DNA of 63,941 nucleotides, taken from Lachnospiraceae bacterium. GTDB taxonomy: Bacteria > Bacillota > Clostridia > Lachnospirales > Lachnospiraceae. The notes under the pieces are model-generated. The model searched no databases and was not told the origin of the DNA. It saw nothing but the letters and a program-made list of their open reading frames with translations. Below, in pieces: positions 53,956-63,893 of the stretch. Location of the stretch: the NCBI GenBank assembly GCA_017962825.1, contig JAGCUO010000096.1, forward strand, positions 1 to 63,941, written 5' to 3'. Within the stretch, counting starts at the first letter, position 1. Every line of letters begins with the position of its first letter. Made by a program: the position numbers and the translations under genes.

Positions 53956-54840
53956 CTAATATTTCTTTCTGCTGCTTAATTCGTTATATATCATGCAGTA
54001 GTTCTCATATCTTATCTTGGATATCCTGCCCTCTTCGACTGCTGTTTTTATACCGCAATCCGGCTCGGAGATATGTGAACAACCTGCGAAACGACAATTC
54101 TTTTCATGGGATACGAATTCCGGATAATACTTCCAGAGGTCTTCTTTTTCGATACCTCTGTTCTCAAAGCTGGTAAATCCCGGAGTATCGCATATATACG
54201 TATCCTCACCGATAATAAAAAGTTCGGAATGTCTGGTTGTGTTTTTACCTCTGCTTATCTTGGCTGAAAGCTCTCCCGTCTGAGAGATTTCTTTTCCGAA
54301 AAGCCTGTTTATGGTAGATGACTTTCCTGCTCCGCTTGGGCCAGCAAGTGCTGCTGTCTTACCCTTTAACGATTCGAACAGTTTGTCGAATCCTTCACCG
54401 GTAAGGGCACTGATAAGCCTTACGTCATAACCTGCATTTTTATATACGGAAAGGTATTTCTCGCCATCGGAATCCGCATCTATATCCTCTTTGTTAAAAG
54501 CAATGATACAGGGCAGTTTTTCCAGTTCGAGATTAATAAGGAACCTATCTAGAAGATTAAGAGAAGGGTCGGGATTTTTCACCGCAAAAACGATCAGAAT
54601 AAGGTCAACATTTGCGACCTCCGGTCTGAAAAGAGAATTAGTTCTGGGAAGTATTTCGGAGACGTTACCTGTCTTAGCATTTTCATCGATTATATCGATC
54701 ACGCAATCGTCCCCAACAAGCGGCTTGAGGCCTTCCTTTCGGAAAGCCCCTTTCGCTCTACATTCATAAATATCCGCTCCGGAAGCTACGTAGTAGAAGC
54801 CTCCGACGCCTCTGATTATCTTACCTTTCAGAGAATCCAT
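53956..54840 (-). CDS. rsgA: Ribosome small-subunit GTPase RsgA
   Basis: Circularly permuted GTPase in late 30S assembly. G4 NKED (116-119) comes before the P-loop GPSGAGKSS (167-175), G3 DTPG follows, and the C-terminal zinc knuckle has CRFAGCSHISEPDC. The length of 294 is normal. Start overlaps the kinase stop by one base (TAATG). Confidence 0.96.
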   Translation of the reverse strand: MDSLKGKIIRGVGGFYYVASGADIYECRAKGAFRKEGLKPLVGDDCVIDIIDENAKTGNVSEILPRTNSLFRPEVANVDLILIVFAVKNPDPSLNLLDRFLINLELEKLPCIIAFNKEDIDADSDGEKYLSVYKNAGYDVRLISALTGEGFDKLFESLKGKTAALAGPSGAGKSSTINRLFGKEISQTGELSAKISRGKNTTRHSELFIIGEDTYICDTPGFTSFENRGIEKEDLWKYYPEFVSHEKNCRFAGCSHISEPDCGIKTAVEEGRISKIRYENYCMIYNELSSRKKY

Positions 54841-56993
54841 TATGCATCTTCCTGTGTAAATACAATTTCTCTGGTAAAGGATTTTTCTACCGTTCCGCCG
54901 GGTACCACAGTGCCGTCAGCATTAGTGGTGGGCTCGGTTGTTACCGTATAGGTAACGGTGAGTATTCCCGAGGGACATCCTATTCCGTAGAAATTAGACA
55001 TATAGGGGAACTCTTTGGTGACCTGATCCAGAAGTACCTTGCCGTCAGAGCCTACCAGTTTGAGTCTGACTTCGGTACCCGGGATATAATCGGGAGCTTC
55101 CAAAGGAGTAGGTGCGGTAACACTGAGATTACACTTATAAGTGTGCTTTTCTGCACCTGAGCTTACTTCAAAATCAACGACCGTCGACTGCCCTACAAAG
55201 GATCCTTCCGCAATTGACTGTGAGCATACGGTACCTTCGGGATATGCATCGGAAGGTACATATGTGATATGACCGATGCTTAAGTCATTTTCGATAAGAG
55301 TTACCGTTGCATCAGCTTCATCAAGACCGATGATACCGGGAACTTTTACCTTAACATCGGTGGGACCCACGCTTACGGTAATGGTTACGGCAACGCCTTT
55401 AGCGGCCATTACTCCCGGATCGGGATTCTGGGAAATTACATATCCCTGAGGCACTTCATCCGAGCTTGCCTCCTCGGACATAACGGTAAATCCGCTGAGC
55501 TCGAGAGTAAGCTTTGCTTCGCTGATGGGTTTTCCTGTCACATCAGGCATCTCAACGGAATCGGTTCCTGAGCTTACCAGAAGATTAACGTTGGTGCCGG
55601 ATAAAATCTTGGTGCCGGGCTGGACATCAGCGCTCATTACGATTCCCGAAGCAATTGTATCCGATTCGCTGAAATCAACGAGAACATTTAATCCGAGAGC
55701 AGTAAGAGCATTTCTCGCACTGTCTATGTCTGAACCTACTACGGTAGGCATCTCAACTTCAACAGGCGCACTGTTTTGGCTGGTTGTATCATTTACCACG
55801 ACGGAGCTTGAGGTATCGGGATTATCGCTTGTCTGAAGCTTATTTCCAATGATCTTCACAGCCAGGAAAATAATGATTCCTACGATTATGATACCTGCAA
55901 GTATGGAAAGAGCCGTGGTGATCTTCTCCATCTTGGTGGGGCCGTCGTAATCCGAATGGCGTACTCTTCTGCCGTATCCGTCGTCATCATCCTCGAGCTC
56001 GTCATCATAGTAATAGTCATCCTCGGCGAGTCTCATGGTGTTTTCTTTGTGATCGTCTTCGGGATAATAATCGTCATAATCGGAAGTATGACTTCTTATC
56101 TCCTCCATCTCCTCATCGGTGACGCTTCGGGTACCTGCTTCCTCGATTCCGGACCTTACAACAAAGTCGGCATCGGGAGTCATAAGACACTGCTTCAGGT
56201 CATCTACCAGCTCCTGCATGTTCTGATAGCGTCTGTCGGGAGACTTCTCACAGCACTTAAGAATGATATCCTCCAATGAATAAGGAATCTCGGGTACAAA
56301 CTCCCTGGGTGAAGGCATCTCTTCCTGAATATGCTTAATGGCTATTGCAACCGTAGTTTCTCCGTTAAAAGGAACCCTGCCGGTAAGCATTTCAAACATG
56401 GTGACACCCAGAGAATAGATATCACTCTTTTCATCGGAATATCCGCCTCTTGCCTGCTCGGGTGAGGTATAGTGAACGGATCCCATGACATTGGAAGTAA
56501 TGGTATTGCTGGTTGCAGCCTTTGCGATACCAAAGTCCGTAACCTTTACCTTACCTGCCAGGGAAATGATGATATTCTGAGGCTTTATGTCTCTGTGGAT
56601 GATGTGCTTTTCATGAGCGGCTTCAATACCCATTCCAACCTGGATTGCGATACTGACTGCCTCTTCATATGAAAGCCGTGCTTTCTTCTCAATGTACTTC
56701 TTGAGAGTTATACCCTCAACAAGCTCCATTACTATATAGTAGATACCCTGCTCTTCGCCTACGTCATATACATTAACAACGTTGGGGTGCATGAGTCCTG
56801 CGGCAGCCTGAGCCTCAACACGGAATTTGGATACAAAGTTCTCGTTCTCCGAAAATTCCTGCTTTAAGACTTTGACTGCTACATTTCTGGAAAGCTTATT
56901 ATCAACGGCTTTATATACATCCGCCATTCCGCCGGTTCCTATTTTTTCAAGGATCTCATAGCGGTCTGCAATTGTCATACCGATCTTTATCAT
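54840..56993 (-). CDS. pknB: PASTA-domain serine/threonine kinase PrkC/PknB
   Basis: Transmembrane Hanks kinase that senses muropeptides or lipid II and controls growth and division. 717 residues: glycine loop GTGGMADVYK, Lys41, HRDIKPQN (Asp135), DFG (153-155), an acidic linker, one membrane helix near 360-385, three PASTA domains (about 410-620; the starts PTVVGSDIDSA, PDVTGKPISEA and PGIIGLDEADA) and a C-terminal beta domain. Pairs with the PP2C gene upstream by a one-base overlap. Confidence 0.96.
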   Translation of the reverse strand: MIKIGMTIADRYEILEKIGTGGMADVYKAVDNKLSRNVAVKVLKQEFSENENFVSKFRVEAQAAAGLMHPNVVNVYDVGEEQGIYYIVMELVEGITLKKYIEKKARLSYEEAVSIAIQVGMGIEAAHEKHIIHRDIKPQNIIISLAGKVKVTDFGIAKAATSNTITSNVMGSVHYTSPEQARGGYSDEKSDIYSLGVTMFEMLTGRVPFNGETTVAIAIKHIQEEMPSPREFVPEIPYSLEDIILKCCEKSPDRRYQNMQELVDDLKQCLMTPDADFVVRSGIEEAGTRSVTDEEMEEIRSHTSDYDDYYPEDDHKENTMRLAEDDYYYDDELEDDDDGYGRRVRHSDYDGPTKMEKITTALSILAGIIIVGIIIFLAVKIIGNKLQTSDNPDTSSSVVVNDTTSQNSAPVEVEMPTVVGSDIDSARNALTALGLNVLVDFSESDTIASGIVMSADVQPGTKILSGTNVNLLVSSGTDSVEMPDVTGKPISEAKLTLELSGFTVMSEEASSDEVPQGYVISQNPDPGVMAAKGVAVTITVSVGPTDVKVKVPGIIGLDEADATVTLIENDLSIGHITYVPSDAYPEGTVCSQSIAEGSFVGQSTVVDFEVSSGAEKHTYKCNLSVTAPTPLEAPDYIPGTEVRLKLVGSDGKVLLDQVTKEFPYMSNFYGIGCPSGILTVTYTVTTEPTTNADGTVVPGGTVEKSFTREIVFTQEDA

Positions 56994-57730
56994 TAAAGGT
57001 CTTCCTCATATTTAATGAGTACAACGGATATATTATCGAGTCCGCCGTTCTCGTTAGCTTCGTTAATCAGTTTATCTGCGGCAGAAGCCACATCGCTGGA
57101 TCCGGTAACGATCTGTTTGATCCTTTCGTCCGTCACCATGTTCGTAAGCCCGTCGGTGCAAAGGAGAACGGTGTCTCCCGGCTCAAGAATGCAGGAAAAA
57201 ATATCCGAATCCACATCGGGCTTAATGCCGACCGCCCTGGTAATGACATTCTTATCTGGGTGGGACCTGGCTTTTTCTCTGGTAAGGCCGCCCCTTCGGA
57301 TCATCTCTTCAACCAGTGAATGATCGACCGTTATCTGTTTTATGTTTCGTCTGGAAATGACATACATCCTGCTGTCGCCCACGTTCACAACCTGAACCAC
57401 ATTATCGATGAATGTGCAGGCTACAATGGTGGTTCCCATGCCCTCCCTGGATATATCTTCCAGTGACCTTGCGTATACCGCACTGTTTGCGGCACGAACA
57501 GCCTTCTTGATGGACACGGCAGGATTTTTTTCGGAAGAAGTCCGGATGCAGTCGATCATGGTGTTCACGGCAACGCGGGAGGCAAGCTCACCTGCGGCAT
57601 GTCCGCCCATTCCATCGGCCACAATGAATATATTCAGAAGATCTCCCATGGGAGAATCCGAAGTATAAACACAATCCTGATTCGATTTTCTCATACGTCC
57701 CATATCGGTACGCGAAAATACTTTCAGCAC
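56993..57730 (-). CDS. PP2C-type serine/threonine phosphatase (PrpC/Stp)
   Basis: Partner of the PASTA kinase; dephosphorylates its substrates. 245 residues with the PPM motifs: RTDMGRMRKSNQDC, VADGMGGHAAGE, VGDSRMY, DHSLVEEM, and the metal-binding D-G pair CTDGLTNMV. It overlaps pknB by one base and follows rlmN with a 67-bp gap containing a weak hairpin (gctatggg / cccataagc on the minus strand). Confidence 0.95.
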   Translation of the reverse strand: MLKVFSRTDMGRMRKSNQDCVYTSDSPMGDLLNIFIVADGMGGHAAGELASRVAVNTMIDCIRTSSEKNPAVSIKKAVRAANSAVYARSLEDISREGMGTTIVACTFIDNVVQVVNVGDSRMYVISRRNIKQITVDHSLVEEMIRRGGLTREKARSHPDKNVITRAVGIKPDVDSDIFSCILEPGDTVLLCTDGLTNMVTDERIKQIVTGSSDVASAADKLINEANENGGLDNISVVLIKYEEDL

Positions 57731-57797
57731 TTTTTATCTTCCTTAAAATGCTTATGGGATTTTTGCCCATAGCGGGATGATTTTATCACAAAAGGGC

Positions 57798-58826
57798 TCA
57801 TCCGTCCAATCTTCTCTTACGAAGCTGGCCGCAGGCTCCGTCTATGTCCCTGCCCATTTCTCTTCTGACCGTTGCGGTAACTCCCCTGTCCTCCAGTGCT
57901 TTTTTAAAAGCGGCGGTCTCCTTACCGGAGGTTGGTCTGTATCCCGTCTCAGTAACAGGGTTTACGGGGATCAGATTGACATGAGCCGAAACTCGTTTTG
58001 CAAGTCCTGCTATCTCATCGGCATCCTGAGGCGTATCGTTTACGCCGGCGATGAGAGCATACTCAAATGTAAGTCTTCTTCCCGTCTCCTTAAAAAAGTA
58101 AGAGCAGGCATCCATAAGTTCATCAATGGAATACCTCTTGGCGATGGGCATAAGACGCTGTCTCTTTTCATCGGTACCCGCATGGAGTGAAATAGCAAGC
58201 GTTACTGAAAAGTGAAGATCCGCAAATCTTCTTATTTCAGGCACAAGACCGCAGGTTGAAACCGTAAGATTTCTTTGTGAGATATTGAGTCCGTTTTCAT
58301 CCGATATCATGGTCAGGAATTTTACAACATTGTCGAAATTGTCCATGGGTTCTCCCATGCCCATCACAACAACATTGGATATTCTCTCACCAATATCAGC
58401 AGTTATCTTATATATCTGGTCAAGAATTTCGGAGGGATTCAGGCTTCTGATACAGCCGCCTATGGTGGATGCACAGAAAGTACATCCCATCCTGCAGCCG
58501 ACCTGTGATGAAACACATACGGAGTTACCGTGATGATATCTCATAAGAACGCTTTCGACGGTATTTCCGTCCGAAAGTTCAAAAAGATATTTCCTGGTTC
58601 CGTCATCTTTGGAGATCTGAACCTCAAGTTTTTTGAGGCCGGTGATGACGTATTCTTCTTTCAGTTTGTCTCTGAAAGATTTGGAAAGATCGCTCATCTC
58701 GTCAAAAGAAGACGCAAATCTTACATGAAGCCACTTGTATATCTGACCTGCCCTGAAGGATTTTTCTCCCAAAAGAGTAAGCTCTTCTTTTAATTCATTT
58801 AATGTAAGTGATTTGATATCTTTCAT
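57798..58826 (-). CDS. rlmN: 23S rRNA (adenine2503-C2)-methyltransferase
   Basis: Radical SAM enzyme that methylates A2503 of 23S rRNA and A37 of some tRNAs. The 342 residues have the cluster motif CRMGCTFC (Cys111, 115, 118) and the methyl-carrying C-terminal Cys332 in DGACGQL. It overlaps rsmB by 4 bp at its start. Confidence 0.96.
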   Translation of the reverse strand: MKDIKSLTLNELKEELTLLGEKSFRAGQIYKWLHVRFASSFDEMSDLSKSFRDKLKEEYVITGLKKLEVQISKDDGTRKYLFELSDGNTVESVLMRYHHGNSVCVSSQVGCRMGCTFCASTIGGCIRSLNPSEILDQIYKITADIGERISNVVVMGMGEPMDNFDNVVKFLTMISDENGLNISQRNLTVSTCGLVPEIRRFADLHFSVTLAISLHAGTDEKRQRLMPIAKRYSIDELMDACSYFFKETGRRLTFEYALIAGVNDTPQDADEIAGLAKRVSAHVNLIPVNPVTETGYRPTSGKETAAFKKALEDRGVTATVRREMGRDIDGACGQLRKRRLDG

Positions 58827-60151
58827 TTCTTTTTAAGTATGCAATAGAAAAAGCCGTCCTGCTCACCCTCATCCGGAAGCAGTGTGACCGGACCTTTTAC
58901 AACTTCAAATCCGTGGTTTTCAGTTATATATAACACTTGTTGTTCGTTCTCAGCTTTCCTTAAAGTACAGGTGGAATACATCAGCTTTCCACCCTTTTTG
59001 ACATAAGGAACGCAGGAATCGATTATCTTCTTTTGGAGATCCGTAAGTGAAGAAAGACCCTCTTCGGTAAGATTATATTTTATATCTCTTTTCTTGCCCA
59101 TGATTCCGAGACCGCTGCAGGGAACATCCAGGATCACTGTATCAAATCCCTCATTAAAGGAAGGATCGTTAACGGATGCATCCTTTACAATAACAGATGT
59201 GTTTTTGCAATTAAGCCTGTCAAAATTATCCCTTATAAGATCTGCTTTTTCTTCCGAAATGTCACAGGAAGTTACGGATCCCTCATCTCCGGTAAACTCG
59301 GATGCAAGGATACTTTTTCCTCCGGGTGCGGCACAACAGTCAAGAATTTTCTCACCCTTTTTGATATCTAATGAAATAACAGCCTTTATCGAACTGACGT
59401 CCTGAATGTAAAAAAGTCCCTCATCATATCCTGGAAGCTTTCTTACGTCCCCGGTCTTTGATGCCCTGTAAACATAAGGAATATCGGAATCCTGGTTAAG
59501 GATAACACCTGATTCTTCCATGTGTTTGATAACTTGTGATATCTCATCTTCACACATATAGGATCTGAACCTGAGTGATACAGGTTTGGTTCCGGACATG
59601 GCAGATAAAATACTCTCTGTTCTCTCACCGTAGTCTTTCATAATTAGCGATATGATAACTTCGGGTATTGAATAACATATGCTCAGATATTTAATGTTAT
59701 CGATCTCACCCTTCTTGGGAAGAAGATTTTCAAGGACATTCTTGTTTTCTTTTGCGAGAGCTTCAATTTCTCTGGCAAAGTTTCTAAGGACACCGTTTAC
59801 AAATCCGCCCAGGCCTTTAAAACCTCTTTTACCCGCCAGATTAACCGATTCCTTGCAAACCGCATAAGAGGGTGAATCGGTATAAAGCATCTGATAATAT
59901 CCCATCCTGAGAATATTTCTGATGACAGGCTTCATTTTACGGGTCTTAACTGAAGATCTTTTATCCAAAAGAAAGTCCAGCGTTATTCGGCGTTCGGTAA
60001 CTCCCTCAAAAAGAAGCTTGATAAACGCTTTATCCCGCTGGTCCAGATAATCGTATTTATTTAGTATGTCGGTAATGATGCCCGATGATGCTCTTCCATC
60101 GCTCTCAGCTTCCAAAAGAGCATCAAGGGCAATACCTCTTATATTATCCAT
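58823..60151 (-). CDS. rsmB: 16S rRNA (cytosine967-C5)-methyltransferase
   Basis: 442 residues: an NusB-like RNA-binding domain (about 1-130) then the methyltransferase. The SAM motif DCCAAPGGKS, the Cys nucleophile LDVPCSGLGIMGK and the general-base Cys in STCTLRKAENE are present. Start overlaps fmt by one base. Confidence 0.95.
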   Translation of the reverse strand: MDNIRGIALDALLEAESDGRASSGIITDILNKYDYLDQRDKAFIKLLFEGVTERRITLDFLLDKRSSVKTRKMKPVIRNILRMGYYQMLYTDSPSYAVCKESVNLAGKRGFKGLGGFVNGVLRNFAREIEALAKENKNVLENLLPKKGEIDNIKYLSICYSIPEVIISLIMKDYGERTESILSAMSGTKPVSLRFRSYMCEDEISQVIKHMEESGVILNQDSDIPYVYRASKTGDVRKLPGYDEGLFYIQDVSSIKAVISLDIKKGEKILDCCAAPGGKSILASEFTGDEGSVTSCDISEEKADLIRDNFDRLNCKNTSVIVKDASVNDPSFNEGFDTVILDVPCSGLGIMGKKRDIKYNLTEEGLSSLTDLQKKIIDSCVPYVKKGGKLMYSTCTLRKAENEQQVLYITENHGFEVVKGPVTLLPDEGEQDGFFYCILKKK

Positions 60152-61074
60152 TAGCCTAACCTGATTCCGGATTCTATCTTATTTCCGAGAAGGAAGGATG
60201 CTGTGTCCATCTTCTTCTTACCTTCGGGCTGAAGGCTTACGATCTTTAAAGCTCCCTCTCCGCATGCTACTGTGAAGGATTTCTTTTCAATGGAGATTAC
60301 TTCTCCCGGATTACCCTTGCCATCAACGGGTTCCGCGCCCCAGATCTTAAGTACTTTTCCCTCAAGGCGTGTAAATGCACCTGGCCAGGGATTAAAAGCA
60401 CGTACCTGAGCATAGAGCTGCCCGGAAGATTTATTCCAATCGATCTTTCCGTCCTCTTTTTTGATAAGAGGTGCATAATTACTGAGAGAATCGTCTTGAA
60501 CTACAGGTGTTATTTTACCTGATTCAATCAGAGGAAGGGCCTCCAGAAGGGTCTCTCCGCCGAGATTCATAAGTCTGTCATGAAGTGTTTCGAAGGTCTC
60601 GTCTGATGCAAGCTCAAGACTCTTACTGTACAGAATATCTCCGGTGTCAAGTCCTTCATTCATCTGCATGATGGTGATCCCGGTTTCTTTTTCACCGTTT
60701 AGAATAACTCTCTGAATGGGAGAAGCTCCTCTGTAACGGGGAAGAAGGGATGCATGAACATTGATGCATCCGAGACGGGGCTGATCCAGGATCTCCTTGG
60801 AAAGGATCTGACCGAAAGCGGCGATGACATAAATATCCGCAGGGTATTCGAGAAGCTTAGCCGTTTCCTCGGGATTCTTGATCCTTACAGGCTGAAGAAC
60901 GGGAATACCTGCCGCTACGGCAACTTCCTTAACGGGTGAAAAAACCGGCTGTCCGCTTCTCCCCTTAGGTCTGTCGGGCTGAGTAACAACAGCCGTTATT
61001 TCATATCCTGCATCGATAAGGCTCTTTAAACTGCCGGCTGTAAAATCCGGCGTACCCATAAAAAGAATCTTCAT
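60151..61074 (-). CDS. fmt: Methionyl-tRNA formyltransferase
   Basis: Formylates initiator Met-tRNA with N10-formyl-THF. 307 residues: FMGTPDFTAGSL at the N-terminus, the catalytic NVHASLLPRYRGASPIQ, GLDTGDILY and the C-terminal OB-fold domain. It follows def by 3 bp. Distinct from the short formyltransferase at 35503. Confidence 0.96.
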   Translation of the reverse strand: MKILFMGTPDFTAGSLKSLIDAGYEITAVVTQPDRPKGRSGQPVFSPVKEVAVAAGIPVLQPVRIKNPEETAKLLEYPADIYVIAAFGQILSKEILDQPRLGCINVHASLLPRYRGASPIQRVILNGEKETGITIMQMNEGLDTGDILYSKSLELASDETFETLHDRLMNLGGETLLEALPLIESGKITPVVQDDSLSNYAPLIKKEDGKIDWNKSSGQLYAQVRAFNPWPGAFTRLEGKVLKIWGAEPVDGKGNPGEVISIEKKSFTVACGEGALKIVSLQPEGKKKMDTASFLLGNKIESGIRLG

Positions 61075-61077
61075 GGA

Positions 61078-61587
61078 TTATTCTTCCTCTCCGGCTTCTT
61101 CGTCCTCTGACTCCTCTTCGAGAAGGGCTTCATTATCAAGAAGCTCGCCCTCGAGCTTTTCGGTGTAAAGGTGTCCCTCAAGATGATCATATTCGTGACA
61201 GATGGCTCTTGCGAGAAGGTCCTCCGCCTCGATCTCAAAGGGTTTCATATCAATATCAAGAGCCTTTGCCTTGACCTTCTGAGGTCTGGTAACGGTTCCG
61301 GTCTTACCGGGAAGGCTCAGGCATCCTTCGTAACCGGTCTGTGATCCGCTTGCTTCGGTAATCTCGGGATTTATGAATACAAGGGGATCTTCACCGGTAA
61401 CGTCTATAACAAATACTCTCTTCAAAACTCCTACCTGAGGAGCGGCAAGTCCGACACCGTTTGCTTCGTACATGGTTTCGAACATATCATTTATTAGTTC
61501 TCTGTTTCGATCCGTCATCTCCTTAATGGGAAGGCAGACCTTGTTGAGTACGGGATCTCCGAACTCTCTGATGTTTCTGAGTGCCAT
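61078..61587 (-). CDS. def: Peptide deformylase
   Basis: Removes the formyl group from new proteins. 169 residues with the three zinc/iron motifs GVGLAAPQVG, EGCLSLPG and HEYDHLEG. The C-terminus has an unusually acidic tail of about 17 residues (EESEDEEAGEEE) beyond the core. Located between priA and fmt in the usual Firmicutes order. Confidence 0.96.
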   Translation of the reverse strand: MALRNIREFGDPVLNKVCLPIKEMTDRNRELINDMFETMYEANGVGLAAPQVGVLKRVFVIDVTGEDPLVFINPEITEASGSQTGYEGCLSLPGKTGTVTRPQKVKAKALDIDMKPFEIEAEDLLARAICHEYDHLEGHLYTEKLEGELLDNEALLEEESEDEEAGEEE

Positions 61588-61602
61588 GGTTATTCCTTCT
61601 TT

Positions 61603-63834
61603 CTATATGAGGTTTAGCGGATCGAGATCGAACTGCACGTACATCTGATTCATAATTTTGTTTGTTAGAAATTCCTCACAAGCTTTTCTGATATCTGCAA
61701 GTTTATCCGTATCCGCATTTTTGATATAAATCACGAATCTGTAATAATCCTGGACTTTTCCGATATTGGCCGGAGCAGGTCCCAGAATCCGACTCGTGCC
61801 ATTAGACTTTATCACATTACCGAGCTCAAGGGCAAGATTTGAAGTCTTCTTCTCATCGGTTCCGAAGAGCTGAACGGCGAGCATATGGATAGCCGGTGGA
61901 TAACCCGCGGTCTCCCTGTAAGCCATTTCCTCTTCGTAAAACCTCTTATAATCCTGTGCCGCGGAGGTAAGTATGGCATAATGACCGGGCTGATAGGTCT
62001 GGATGATCGAATAACCCGGCTTTTCCCCTCTTCCCGCTCTTCCGCAAGCCTGGGTCAGGAGCTGGAAGGTTCTCTCGGAAGCCCTGTAATCGGGCACTCC
62101 CAACGACAGATCCGCCGCAAGTATTCCGACAAGGGTAACCCCGGGGAAATCATGCCCCTTTACTATCATCTGTGTTCCGATAAGGATCTGAGCTTCCCCT
62201 TCGGCAAAAGAAGACAGGATCTTGTCATAGGATCCCTTGGCTGAAGTGGTATCTTTATCCATACGGAGTGTCTTAACTCCGGGATACATCTTAGTAATTC
62301 TCTCCTCAACAGCCTCGGTACCGGCCTTTATGGCCGCCAGATATTTGGAACCACAGGATGGACATACAGAAGGCTTGGGAGCCGTTTTGCCGCAGTAATG
62401 GCATATCAGCTTATTTCCGGTATGAACGGACATGGGAACGTCACAGTGGGGGCATTTAACCACCTCTCCGCATTCCCTGCAAGACAATTGCCCTGAAAAT
62501 CCCCTTCTGTTTAAGAAGAGCATTATCTGATCCCCGGAAGCTATAGCTTCGTCCATAAGAGCTTTAAGGCGTCTTGAGAACATGGATCTGTTTCCGCCCG
62601 CAAGTTCGGCCCTTAGGTCTATTATCTCGGTTTGAGGAAGCGATCCGCCGGTTGCTCTTTCTTTTAGCTCAAAAAGACCTATCTCGCCCTTCTCCGCCCT
62701 GAAATAGGATTCAAGCGAAGGAGTTGCGGATCCGAGCACAAGAGCAGCTCCGGAGAGTTCACAGATCTTCATGGCCACTTCCCTTGCGTGATACTTGGGC
62801 GTGTTCTCCGATTTATAACTGGGCTCGTGCTCCTCGTCAATTATGATGAGACCGATATTGTTGAATGGAGTAAAAAGCGCCGACCTGGGACCGATTATAA
62901 TATCGATATCCCCGGCCTTAGCCCTCTCACACTGGTCAAATTTCTCTCCGGATGACATGGAAGAATTCAAAACACTGACTCTGTCACCGAATTTTGAATA
63001 AAATCTTGCAAGAGTCTGGTAAGTAAGAGCAATTTCGGGAATTAAAAATATCACCTGTTTTCCTAAAAGTACAGTTTTCTCCGCGAGTCTTAGATAAACC
63101 TCCGTCTTACCGCTTCCCGTGACCCCGTGAACCAGATATGTGCCGCAGTTACCGGCATCCATATCTTCACTAATTTTATTAACAACCTTTTCCTGCTCCG
63201 CATTGAGGCTGACTGTCTTACTGTTTTTGATCTCGGAAACCGTCGGTTTTCTGTATTCGGTATCGCTCTCTAAGCTCGCTACACCGCTTTTAATGATGGA
63301 ATTAACAGTCTGTCCGGAGACATTTAACTGCCTCGTGACAAAAGAAACCGGAATGCGTTCATCTTCGATAAGAGCCCTGAGAAGTCTTTCCTTGGCAGTT
63401 CTTTTAAGCCTGAAAGCTTCGTCCGCAAGAGACCTGATCTCATCTATCGGCATTTTTCTGATAAGAGTTTTGTGCTCTACGGGTTTTACCTTGGCCTTTA
63501 CAGGAATAACGGCTTTAAGAGCCTGTGAAAAGGTTCCGCCGTAGGTATCCTTGATATATGCGGCTATCTCAAAGCTCCTTTCCTCGGCGCTGATACTTCC
63601 GTCCACAAGTCCCAGGATATCTTTAATCTTGGAATCTTCAAGATCCGCGGTATCTTTGACAGCGGTAATATATCCCTTCTTCTCGGAATTGCCTCCGCCG
63701 AAGGGGATTCTCACCCTGCTTCCCACGCAAATAATACCGGATAGCCTCTCAGGTATCCGGTAAGTAAAAGGTCTGTCAAGTTTATCAATGCTGATATCTA
63801 TGATGACATCGGCATATTGTGAACCATTAGCCAA
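61603..63834 (-). CDS. priA: Primosomal protein N', replication restart helicase
   Basis: DnaB-reloading helicase. DEXH motifs GVTGSGKTEVYLRL and DEEHEPSYK, eight zinc-binding cysteines (CRECGEVVKCPHC; CHYCGK; CPSCG) and helicase motifs V-VI are all present. The TTG at 63834 is chosen (743 residues): GGAG lies 8 bp upstream and the product would begin seven residues before ADVI, close to other PriA proteins. The frame continues to an ATG at 63867 (754 residues) without a ribosome site. Confidence 0.93.
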   Translation of the reverse strand: MANGSQYADVIIDISIDKLDRPFTYRIPERLSGIICVGSRVRIPFGGGNSEKKGYITAVKDTADLEDSKIKDILGLVDGSISAEERSFEIAAYIKDTYGGTFSQALKAVIPVKAKVKPVEHKTLIRKMPIDEIRSLADEAFRLKRTAKERLLRALIEDERIPVSFVTRQLNVSGQTVNSIIKSGVASLESDTEYRKPTVSEIKNSKTVSLNAEQEKVVNKISEDMDAGNCGTYLVHGVTGSGKTEVYLRLAEKTVLLGKQVIFLIPEIALTYQTLARFYSKFGDRVSVLNSSMSSGEKFDQCERAKAGDIDIIIGPRSALFTPFNNIGLIIIDEEHEPSYKSENTPKYHAREVAMKICELSGAALVLGSATPSLESYFRAEKGEIGLFELKERATGGSLPQTEIIDLRAELAGGNRSMFSRRLKALMDEAIASGDQIMLFLNRRGFSGQLSCRECGEVVKCPHCDVPMSVHTGNKLICHYCGKTAPKPSVCPSCGSKYLAAIKAGTEAVEERITKMYPGVKTLRMDKDTTSAKGSYDKILSSFAEGEAQILIGTQMIVKGHDFPGVTLVGILAADLSLGVPDYRASERTFQLLTQACGRAGRGEKPGYSIIQTYQPGHYAILTSAAQDYKRFYEEEMAYRETAGYPPAIHMLAVQLFGTDEKKTSNLALELGNVIKSNGTSRILGPAPANIGKVQDYYRFVIYIKNADTDKLADIRKACEEFLTNKIMNQMYVQFDLDPLNLI

Positions 63835-63893
63835 CTCTTTATCTCCGTGGCTATAATTATACAGCATGGATGAGATTCAAACAATCTGACAGG